Shown: positions 23,215-32,168 of the stretch, piece after piece
How the letters are laid out: the number at the start of each line of letters is the position of its first letter
Numbering within the stretch: position 1 is the stretch's first letter
Assembly: GCA_964016875.1 (NCBI GenBank)
Contig: OZ024724.1
Span: 10,278,501-10,342,500 of the forward strand
Direction: 5' to 3'
Length of the DNA: 64,000 nt
Origin: Fallopia convolvulus
Lineage: Eukaryota > Streptophyta > Magnoliopsida > Caryophyllales > Polygonaceae
Program-made: the position numbers and the translations under genes
The notes under the pieces: model-generated
What the model was told of the DNA's origin: nothing
Seen by the model: the letters and a program-made list of their open reading frames with translations, nothing else
Databases searched by the model: none

Positions 23215-23921
23215 TGCCAGACCTTATTTCTTTCAAACTGATGAAGCTTTTCTTGCATGGCACTGACCCAGTCCAAATATTTCAATGCTTGATCAACATT
23301 TTTAGGCTCCACCATTGAGATGAACGCATTGAACACAAAGAAATTGTTCAGACAAGATCTAGTTTGCACACCTTTTGAAAAATCAGTGAGGATGTTGGTG
23401 ACAGGATGAGCACTTTTCTGTTGATAATTCCTAATCTGTAGTTCTGTCAAGTCGCCGACTTGAGACTGTGATGTTCTTCCTGACTCTTCATCAGAATCTT
23501 CCGAACTTGAGTTTCTCTCAGGCGTTTTCTCATTTTCTATCTCATTGTCACCTAAACTTTTGCCCTGATTACTTCCCCATGAACTGTTTGAGTCGGCGAC
23601 ACCAGCATTGTCACTAACTACTGATTATTCTTCTATTGTACCAGTTGGAAGTAGATCCTCTTGAACCAGATTGTATCCTTGATCACCACCATCAAGATCT
23701 TCAATTATCGAGCCTCCCATTGTGTTCTCATCAAACACAACATGAACACTTTCCTCAATCTTCCTCGTCCTCTTGTTGAACACTTTGTAGGCTTTACTGT
23801 GAGGGGAATAACCTACAAAAGTGTCAACATCACTCCTTGGATAGAACTTTCCCAGTCTGTCCTTTCCATTATTATGAATAAAGCACTTGCATCCAAAGGT
23901 GCATAAGTGGGAGACATTGGG
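23215..23921 (-). pseudogene. Copia integrase C-terminus, linker and RT start
   Basis: The minus strand reads integrase C-terminal motifs (HNNGKDRLGKFYPRSD, FVGYSPHSKAYKVFNKRT), then an acidic Ser/Asp/Glu-rich linker, then the RT start EPKNVDQALKYLDWVSAMQE and NKVWHV, cut at 23215 by the Del-like insertion. The linker carries the palindrome AAGTCGCCGACTT (23449-23461). Stops are present, for example near 23625. Confidence 0.85.
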
Positions 23922-25011
23922 CTAAACTCCTCTAAGCAGTTCATAAGGAGTTTTTCCAAGGAGTGGACGAAGCATGACTCGATTCATCACATAGCAAGAC
24001 GCATTAATGACTTCACCCCAGAAATTCCTTGGAAGACCACTTGAGATAAGCATGGTCTGCGACATGTTCTCCAAGGCACGATTATTCCTCTCAACCACGC
24101 CATTTTGTTGAGGAGTTCTTGGTGCTGAGAAGTTGTGACTTATGCCATTTTTCTTGTAGAAAGCCAGAAACTCAGAGTTGTCAAATTCCGTTCCATGATC
24201 TGACCTGATAGATACAAGAACAATTCCAAGCCTTTTCTCAACAGCCTTTACCCATGCTTCAAATTCTTCAAAGAACTGATCTTTTGAAGACAGAAAAATT
24301 GTCCAAGTATACCGTGAAAAAGTCATCAACAATGACAAATATATAACTATTTCCTACACGACTTTGGATTCTCATGGGACCACACAAATCTATATGAATC
24401 AACTTTAAGGGTTTAGTGGTACTTACCTCCTTCTTGGATTGGAAGGATGACTTCACTTGCTTACCTCTTACACACGTTTCACAAACTTCATGCTTGCTTG
24501 GATCTATCTTGGGTAGCCCTCTAACCAGCTCTTGCCTATGAAGTTTGTCAAGGAGTTGAAATCTCGCATCACCAAACTTGTTGTGCCAGAGGTCAGCGAC
24601 ATCTGCAACTGTTCTAAGACACAGTTTTTCTTCAGGTTCAAAACAGGAGTCCACTTTGTAAAGATTATTTTCACACACTCCTTTCAGAAGAATCTTCCCT
24701 GAGTCAATTTCTTGTATTTGACACCCCTTCTTATCAAAGAAAACTTGATATTTTCCATTAGCACAGATTTGTGAAACACTTAAAAGCTTAAAACTGAGAT
24801 TATCAGCTAAATTCACATTATGTATGGTCAACTTATCTAAAAATCTTATTGTACCAATACCAGAAATACCACCTTTACTGTTGTTGATGAAGGTAATCTT
24901 ACCTCCCTTGTATTCTTGAAGTAAGACGAAATCCCTAGGGTTTCTCGACATATGAGTTGAGCACGCACTATCAATAAACCAGGTGTCCTTGTCATCCACT
25001 TCAAGCTGCAT
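23922..25011 (-). pseudogene. Copia protease-integrase region
   Basis: Frame 25011-24268 holds the protease active-site-like WFIDSACSTHMSRN, the pre-integrase zinc finger (LWHNKFGDARFQLLDKLH...CETCVRGKQ) and the first integrase Asp (IHIDLCGPMR). Frame 24338-23922 continues integrase with RSDHGTEFDN and NGVVERNNRALENM, which supply the second Asp and the Glu. A frameshift near 24290 separates the two halves, so no intact integrase is made. Confidence 0.9.
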
Positions 25012-25019
25012 TGAAAGAA

Positions 25020-25816
25020 TTAGTTCTTACGAACCCAGAGTTGTCTAACTCCTCTGGGTTTGGCAACATAGTAATTTCTAAGGCAACACTTGTCACAACT
25101 AGCACACACAGATCCTGGAGGACAGTTAGTGACAGTGGATCTGCCAGGACTGTCATTCAGAGTCTGTGACCTTGCATTTTGATCATCTCTTGCCTTTTTG
25201 TGACAATCATGTTGGTATTGACCAGGCTTGCCACAATACCAACATGTCGTTTGAGACTTTAGAGAAACATACTTGATGTAGCTCAGATAGATGGGTTTGT
25301 TGTTGATGCGTGATTGAAAGTCAATTTGTGAGGGAGCTAAGTTCTGGGTTTGTTTTGCCATATTCTTTGCACCTTTTGATCAGGATTCACTGTTGCTTCC
25401 CTCTGTCTTGCTTGGCCACCACATGAGTAGAATAACTTGCATTGTCACTACCCATAGGGGCTTTACCTTTAGACAAAGAGGGAGCATGTCTGGTACCCTA
25501 AGTGTTGGGTGCACGAGCATATCCAATCCCAGATCTATTAATCTCCTTCACAAATTTCTTTTTATAGTCATCTAACTTCTTGAGCCTTTTCAGCAACAAA
25601 CTCATCTAACCACCTTTTTCGTTTAGTCTCATCATCAACCTTTGATCCTCTAGTTCTTTGGATAGCTTAGCATGACCAAGCCTAAGCGTAAGCCTTTCAC
25701 CTTCTAGGTTAGTGACTTGTTTTTCCAAGTCCTCAACTTGTTTTTACAAGTCGACGACTTAGGTTTTGAGTCCGAGCAGGACTCACAAGTCATTGACTTA
25801 GGAGACGAAATCTTTT
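25020..25816 (-). pseudogene. Copia gag-protease linker with second zinc knuckle
   Basis: Frame 25361-25020 contains CWYCGKPGQYQHDC, a CCHC knuckle in which the His position is Gln, followed by RGVRQLWVRKN just before the protease. SIRE-type elements have such a second knuckle region. Upstream, 25362-25816 shows no long frame but holds the perfect palindrome AAGTCGACGACTT (25748-25760). Confidence 0.7.
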
Positions 25817-27021
25817 CTAATTCAATAGCCTTAGAGGATCAGAGTTTGTTATCATCGAAAAGATTGGAGATTGTTTTTCATTATCTTCCACTTTTTCGCT
25901 TAACTCAATGACCTGAGTTCCAAGCTTCTCAATGATAGCAACCAACTTTTCTCTAGATTTTTTAGCGAGAATAGAAGAGAGTTCAGAGTCATTTACTTCT
26001 TGGGATGATTTGTCTTCAATGGCCATGCAAAAATTTCCTCTTGCTGGCGCTACTTCATCATCACCATCGGACATATCCCAAGTTGCCATCATTCCTTTAC
26101 CAACCACTCCACTTTTTCTTTTGGACATTGCTTGGCAAAGTGTCCTCTAGCCTGACATTGATAACAGATGACATCCTTCATATCCTTCCCTTCCTTGCTT
26201 GACTCTAGAGTCTTTATAGGAGCTTTGTTGCGATTCCACAGTCTCTTCATAGCCTTAGAGATGATAGCAACATCCTCATCTATTCCTTCAGTGTCATCGT
26301 CTCCCTGAGCCAAGTCAAAAGCTCTTTCAACTTTAAGAGCAATGTTCTTGACTTTCTCTAAGCCAAGTCTTTCCACTCTTCTTTGCTGAATGCCTCCATA
26401 CATGGTAAGTTGTCCAACAAGATCTTCCAAGGTTAGCGACTTGGTTTCCTTTTGAGTGAGTAGAGACGAAGCGATGTTGTCCCAACTGTTGTTCAATCAT
26501 AAGATCAGCTTGTTGGTTTGTTTCCATTGAGGAATCTTCTCACCAAGAAACTCCAATTGATTCACGAGCGTTTGAAACCAGGAGTGATAGTCACGGAGAG
26601 ATTCTCCTTTTCCTTGAAAGATGTTATCATATTCTGATTCGAGACTTATGATCATGTCCTTTTTTACATCATCATTGCCTTGATGAAGTCTTTTAAGAGC
26701 ATCCCACATTTCTTTTGCAGTCATGTATTCGATCACCTTCTTGAGATCACCGTCAGTGAGAGCATGATGGAGTACCTTCTTAGCTCTAGCGTTCTTTTCA
26801 AGCTTCTTGAAATAAACGTCATCGTACTCAGTCGTGGTCTTTTCGGTCTTTCCATCCTTTCTAAGAAAGGTTTCCGGACCCAGCTCAATCACCTTCCATA
26901 ATTGACCATCAAGCGAGCATATGTGGGTCTTCATCTGTTCAAACCACCAGTTATACTCTCTAACCTTGAGGATTAGAGGCTTCCAGAAAGAGTCGTTGAT
27001 AGTTGTGTTGGTAGAAGTCAT
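25817..27021 (-). pseudogene. Copia gag
   Basis: Starts at ATG 27021 (MTSTNTTINDSFWKPLILKV), 58 bases from the LTR. Frame 1 (to 26497) covers the capsid-like region (EYNWWFEQMKTHI, ARAKKVLHHALTDGD, AKEMWDALKRLHQGND). A frameshift near 26500 leads to frame 2 (to 26089) with the zinc knuckle CYQCQARGHFAKQC. A third frame (26128-25817) continues with MATWDMSDGDD and a coiled-coil-like Lys/Glu segment. The content and order match gag of SIRE-type Copia. Two frameshifts inactivate it. Confidence 0.9.
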
Positions 27022-27063
27022 TTTTCATGTAATAGAAGTACTAAAAACACAATCTAGAGCCTT

Positions 27064-27077
27064 GGCTCTGATAACAA
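27064..27077 (-). other. Copia primer-binding site
   Basis: The minus strand reads TTGTTATCAGAGCC one base inside the LTR, close to the tRNA-iMet-complementary TGGTATCAGAGC but with two differences at its start. Confidence 0.7.
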
Positions 27078-27078
27078 T

Positions 27079-27871
27079 TGTAAGATCGTCAATACTTAAA
27101 CGAGTCGGCGACTCTTGCGAAGTCGTCGACTTTGAGCAGTAAAGCAGCGGAATAACCAAACAAGAAAAACAAATGTTACCAACAGTCAATGACAAGCGAT
27201 GTATTGTGGAAACTTCTCGTAAACCAACTAGTTTACTTGAAGAAAAACCACTCCCTTCCAAGCTTCTCACTTGGTTGGATTTCAAGAGTCCTTAAACTCA
27301 CTCTATTGATTTCTTGAGTGTTTACAAAGCTCTCCTGCATACAAGAATGAATCCCACACCCTTGAACCACGCTCTACCTTTGCACTCACACTCTCAATCT
27401 CACGCTATGCCTAAGAACACTCGACACACCACTCGTACGAATCTCACACACAAGTTCACTCTTTCTTTCTTACACAAATTGTAAAATGACGCTCAAGAGT
27501 CTTGCCACTATCCAAAACACGAGGGTATTTAAGCTAGGGCAACAGAGATCTCGTGTGTATCAAATCCCATTCGATAAGGGAAGTGACACACACTCAATCT
27601 TTACATATCTTTCCAAATATACATGAATGCATACAATAAAATATTCTAGGAGAATCAAATCGTCTTCATCTTGATTTTAGCATTCTTTTATGATGATTTT
27701 CTCCTAAAATAGAACGACCTAGTTGTCTCCAAATGCACACACATTGTACGTTCCTTCCTTAAATAGATCACTTCGTCAGCTGGTCATGTCAGTGATTTTA
27801 CCAAGTCGCCAACTCGACTTGCAAACTCGGAGTCACTGACTCTAGAACCATCAAAACTCTATCTTCTAACA
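27079..27871 (-). repeat. 5' LTR of the Copia element
   Basis: 793 bp; on the minus strand it begins TGTTAGAAGATAG (27871) and ends GACGATCTTACA (27079), adjoining the primer site. It holds the palindromes GAGTCGGCGACTC (27102-27114) and AAGTCGTCGACTT (27120-27132). The outer flank is TGAAC (27872-27876); the matching flank at the far end is lost. Confidence 0.8.
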
Positions 27872-28884
27872 TGAACAATTAACTGCCATGATGACTAATG
27901 TTGAAAGAGTGACCCATCAGCCACAAGCCAAGAGTCGCAAGAGCAACATGCACACCAAGACCCCGCCTTAGGCTAAGCAACCTCTGTTGTTATTGACACA
28001 TGGAGTTCGATGCGCGCGACGCTTGCATTGTAGAGTTGGAACGTGTCGTGGCTAAGTTGTTGGCGCATTACAAGCGAACCGTTCAAACCACATCCACTGT
28101 GCCACATAACCCTAGCATGCAACTACAAGACGTCGGGGGGGGTGCTTGGGCCTCGGCGCAAGATAAAGTGAAGGGCGTGGCCAACCCGTCATCACAACAA
28201 GGCCACCAACGCCTTGAATCCATTAAGAAGAGTCAGCCAATTGGCAAAGAAGACAGCGTACAAGTTTATTATGTTTATTCCAATGAAGTTTATGGCTCCA
28301 AGGAGTATGGACGTCAACATTTAAGCTAAAAGAAGATGAAGAAAACCAAGACGCCGAAAAAAGGACAAGAGTCGTGATGCGACCCAGTTCCTACTCAGAC
28401 CCAAACCCGAGGCGGCCCAAGCCATGATGCCCTCCGGGGTCCTTAGATAGTTTTATTTATGATATTACATATTTTATTACATAAATATTACAAATATCAG
28501 TTTTAAGAATAAGATAATAATTATATATATTTTAATGATAAAATAGACTACTATTCAGATATGTAATATTTCATTTAATTATCTGTAATATTATTTTTTA
28601 TTTTTTAAATCATAATACGTATATCATATTCAAATTATCATATTACAATTTTTATTGCAAAAAGTATCCGAGCCTTGCTCGGGAACTTTTCTTTAAGATT
28701 AAAATAATTTTTTTTTAATATTTACTTGATTGTCGTGCAGGGTGGTACGATGGGTTTAAGGCAGTATATATGATTTACGAGACAGAAACACAGAAACGAT
28801 CCTGTCACATGCATAAATCTCGACAGTCGACCTATCTGATCTAATAATCTAGATTTGTGAAGTCTTCATTCAGCTGGAAAGCCG
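27872..28884. other. Intergenic region with one doubtful ORF and an AT-rich tract
   Basis: A 109-codon plus-strand frame (28000-28329, start MEFDARDACIVELERVV) has a short coiled-coil-like start and then low complexity. It resembles the linker part of a Gypsy gag, but I cannot assign it. From 28440 the DNA is very AT-rich. A stem-loop CCGAG-CCTTG-CTCGG, flanked by AAAAGT and ACTTTT, lies at 28659-28690. No other gene is visible. Confidence 0.4.
28659..28690. repeat. Stem-loop in AT-rich DNA
   Basis: AAAAGT-AT-CCGAG, loop CCTTG, CTCGG-GA-ACTTTT. GC-rich hairpins of this sort occur near Helitron 3' ends, but the CTRR end and a partner 5' end are not evident here. Confidence 0.4.
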
Positions 28885-29732
28885 CTATTCGTCCTCACTT
28901 TCATCAGTTATTGGCATCTCGTCTTCAAACAGATCTTCAGGAGCATCAAACACAATCATATCAGGGAAGAGCCCCAAGAAGTCGCCTTTCACCTTCTCCC
29001 TCAACTCGGGGTAGGGTAAAAGGCCTTTCAACATAACGCGATAGGGCAAAGAGAGAGGAGGATCAGGCGAGCGCCTCATCTCCTCATAAATCTCCATTGC
29101 TTCTTCAGGGAGTCCGTGGTCAAGAAACGCCCTTACAATGTCACCAAACGTGTGCTGGTCAAACAAAACCTCTTCTCTCTTGATATCCCCCCATACTCGC
29201 TTTGCTTCTTCAACCTTCTGGTTTCTTGCAAGCGTCATCAGCATGTCCCTGTAGAAGAACATGTCCGGACGGTACCATATTTCCTTGCGCACCACATCAT
29301 ACAACTGCCAAAACAAACAAGAATGAATAGTTGAAGAAGAACAAGGATGCAGAGATATAATAATACTAATAATAAAGAGGACCTTACCTTCATACAGAGC
29401 AAGACATGGTCTTGTCTCTGAAACTCAGCAAGAACAGCAACGAGGTCAGACTTGAGCAGACGACAGACCTGGGATTGAATGCATCTTTCGAGTCTAATAG
29501 GATTGGATTGAACTCTTTTTAGCTCTTTAGCCACTATCAAACCCTCCTTCCCGAGTTCTTTCTTTCTTCTCCATATTGACAGACTTGGGCTTGAAGCTGT
29601 TCCACATGAGGTAGCAATGTGAATGCCTAGGGGCTGGTTGTAAATAGTAGTAGGGCTCCAAGCTTTAGGGGGAGAAATGAAAGATGCTTGCTTTAAACTT
29701 GCACGATATAGCATGCGAGTGAAGAGAAACAT
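28885..29732 (-). CDS. Short PPR protein, THA8-like (At1g62350-type), two exons
   Basis: Exon 1 is 29732-29388 (115 codons), exon 2 is 29304-28885 (139 codons and stop), giving 254 aa. The 83-bp intron has GTAAGG...GGCAG borders and the join is in phase. Residues 1-50 form a basic, Ser/Thr-containing leader (MFLFTRMLYRASLKQ) consistent with an organelle transit peptide. Then come LSIWRRKKELGKEGLIVAKELKR, a helical segment, and PPR-like helices through YRPDMFFYRDMLMTLARN, FDQHTFGDIVRAFLDHGLP and SLPYRVMLKGL, ending in an acidic tail. The sequence resembles Arabidopsis At1g62350 and its relative THA8, a small PPR protein that aids splicing of chloroplast group II introns; this is from memory. 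No defect is visible, so it is probably functional. The true start could be another Met in the leader (residue 7). Confidence 0.85.
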
Positions 29733-29848
29733 GAGTATCTTCTAGCGCTGCTACATGGGAAGAGGTTACCAACTACTTTACATGAGCTAAGCTGACAAAA
29801 TAGGTAAAATCAGTTCATAATAGCGAAAGGAAAGAACAAAAAAGAGTA

Positions 29849-29937
29849 CCTCTTCAAATACCTTCTCCTTAAGGCATTCTGAATACTCTTTGATTACTGC
29901 AGGAGCATCTCCCAACAGGCCAACTCCCTTTCTTTAT
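29849..29937 (-). other. Possible 5' exon or exon-like fragment upstream of the PPR gene
   Basis: The minus strand shows GCAG just before AAAGG and GTACTC after GAAGAG, with one open frame between (GVGLLGDAPAVIKEYSECLK...). It may be an untranslated or coding upstream exon of the PPR transcription unit, or a remnant of another gene; I do not recognise the peptide. Confidence 0.3.
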
Positions 29938-31079
29938 CTGCATGAAACCAAAAACCAAGATGTATTATTTTGGTCATACCTATGAGTTGCCATATGATAG
30001 CACAATGGCATTCTAATGCATTGCTTTAGGATAATAACATCTCAAAGCTTAAGCATGTTAGTAGCCGATATTCTAGATTGCTTCCTTATGAATATAATCA
30101 GCACAAATAAATATTGAATTTCCAAATCATGTTAATGTGATATTTCAAACTTACATTTTAAATTTTGGTGCACATGGATACTGGATATAATTGATCAAGA
30201 TATCAAAACTGAACTGCTAGTGACCAATTTGTGACCACCCATTTCATGCGCACACTGCTTGTCTGAGCAGATTTATCCCAACCAAGATTGGAAATGTTAT
30301 TCCAGCCAGGCGGCCGGGAGTGCTCAGCCAGGCGCCAGCGGCAAAAAACCAATGAAAATTTGGATGTTTCTCAATTGAGAAATAAGAACCACAGTTGACA
30401 TAAAGACATTAGAAACAAAATTCAATTGAGAAGGACAAGTTCAAACCGATCAATTTTGGAGACGAATTTGTAGACTTTGACGAGGCAGAAAAGATATGCC
30501 GGCGGTGAAGGATTCTTTCTCCCGAGTCCGTCGTTTCGCCCTGATATTCGCTTTTTTTGGGTCAGATTCCTGATTCTCTCTGTTCCTTCCTAGGGTTGTC
30601 TATCAGATGAATGAACTTTCCTACAAAAACAAAGCAAATAAGTTGAATGAACTTGGGCCTGTTACAGATAGGCCCGCTGAAAAAAAAAAAAAGGACAGGC
30701 TCGTTATAGGCCCGCTAGACAAATTAAAAAAAAACAAATCAGTTGAATGAACTTGGGCCTATTTAAAGACAGATGAATGAATTTGGCCTTGTATATTTTT
30801 AGGATACATTATAAAAGGGTCATATTATGAATCATTCTTAAAATTAATTTGCAAATTTAACTTTTCTAAAATTACAAAATCAGTTCAATTTTACTTTTTC
30901 CTCCTTCCCTTCTCATTCTCTATTGTACACAACTCTAATTCAAATTTAAATCTCTTCATACTCTTATTGTTTAAAGAATATCGAGTAACAATGAAAGAAA
31001 TTCCGAATATGAGTTACGTAATCAAAATTACACGGTACGTTCACCATTCATATAAGCGTTTTTTTTCGCAGTTGTTCAT
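29938..31079. other. Intergenic region upstream of the PPR gene; direct repeat
   Basis: No coding frame. On the minus strand 30610-30480 has the look of a plant 5' leader (AACCCTAGGAAGGAACAGAG). A roughly 28-bp direct repeat, AA(G)CAAAT(A/C)AGTTGAATGAACTTGGGCCT, occurs at 30633-30660 and 30733-30760, 100 bases apart; GGCCCG motifs lie between the copies. Confidence 0.45.
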
Positions 31080-31262
31080 GCACGTGCGCGGATTGTGTGC
31101 AAAACAATTGTGCACGCCATTTGCAAGTGTGCATAATAGCAGTGCACACAGGAAGTTTGTGTGCAAAGAAGCGGTGCACGCATAAAGATTGTGTGCATAT
31201 AAGAAATGCACATCAAATTGTTGCGTGCAAAATTTGTATGCACACAAAAAATTTGTGTGCTT
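31080..31262. repeat. Degenerate TGTGCA/TGCACA repeat cluster
   Basis: At least thirteen copies of TGTGCA, TGCACA, GTGCAC or GCGTGCA-like hexamers lie within 180 bases, on both strands and spaced about 10-25 bases apart, often separated by short A/T runs. It is neither a clean microsatellite nor coding. The open frames on both strands here translate as low-complexity Cys/His-rich peptides and I do not call them genes. Confidence 0.6.
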
Positions 31263-32163
31263 CGTCCGAAGGCTGCAGGATGAAATGTTTAAAATCCTGA
31301 CGAAGGTCGAAATCAATGAGCGAGTGAGCGAGGAGAAGTTTGAACGTTAAAAGAGGATTTTGAATGGAGATTCAAAGAGTTTTGAGTGAAGAGAGGGGAA
31401 TTGTGAAACCCTAGTCTTCTTTAAAACGAGACTTTAATTTGGGCTTATTTTGTAATAAATAAAAAATAGAGAGTTGTAAACTAAAAAGGTGGGGTGTTGC
31501 ACAGCTGGTATGTTATAAAAAGGCTCTTTTTTAGGAAAATTGCATTTAACAACCCTTTATTTTACACTTGTTGCAATCAACCACCCTTTATATTTTTTTC
31601 TACACTTAACCACCCCTTGTAATTATGTGCATTTAACCACCCATTTTAACGAAAAACGTCATTTTCTCCGTTAAGTAAAGTAAATTACATTTTTTCCTTT
31701 TTTTTAAAATTTTATTTACAATAAATAAATAAAAGAAAAACCTTAAATATATAAGATTTAGAAAATATATAATATATTTTCATATAAATCATTTAAGATT
31801 TATTTTCGTACTCAGAATGTTAATGGTATCATACAAACTCTCAAAATAAATATATAAGATTTTTTTATCTTATTAAATAAGATAAATCTTAAATATTCTT
31901 TTTTTAATAAAATATATTTTATCCTATTAAAATATCTTCCTCTTCATATCATACAAACTCGGTAATTGTTTTAGCCTTCTTGATATATAGAGTTGCCTTC
32001 TAGGCAATAGTTTTAGGCATCTCGGTTGATAAAATAGCCTTTTGAACAAAGAGGTTTAGTTTTTCAACTTGCTCTTACCGTTTATCTCTCTAGAATAGTA
32101 GGGAGAGCATAGAGCCAAATTCGATTTTTCATGCAAATATTTGTATTCTAATATACTTGTTAT
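31263..32163. other. Non-coding region with a ~30-bp degenerate repeat
   Basis: No gene is visible. Four copies of (C/T)AAC(C/A)ACCC lie near 31549, 31579, 31609 and 31635, a 26-30-bp period, followed by AT-rich DNA to the Tat insertion site. Confidence 0.4.
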
Positions 32164-32168
32164 GGGAG

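Larger units (their letters stand above)
870..27871 (-). mobile_element. SIRE/Maximus-type Copia retrotransposon, interrupted by three insertions
   Basis: Copia-order domains run on the minus strand: LTR (27079-27871), primer site, gag (27021 to about 25820), second zinc knuckle (near 25240), protease and integrase (25011-23922), RT start (23450-23215 and 16929-16800), RT end and RNase H (9857-8918), and a third ORF (8157-7424 and 2519-1443). Insertions at 2525-7418, 9858 to about 16795 and 16935-23214 split it; the first and third have perfect 5-bp target duplications and the reading resumes across them. The third ORF after pol and the PPT-like TGATGATGCCAAAAGAGG near 1035-1052 are typical of the SIRE/Maximus lineage. 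About 115 RT codons are missing at the Athila junction. No 3' LTR is visible before the Athila LTR at 869. Frameshifts and stops throughout make it inactive. Confidence 0.85.

Noticed and set aside
28000..28329. 109-codon ORF as a gene
   Set aside because: No domain, no splice or promoter evidence, and it resembles retrotransposon linker sequence; kept only as a note in the intergenic entry.
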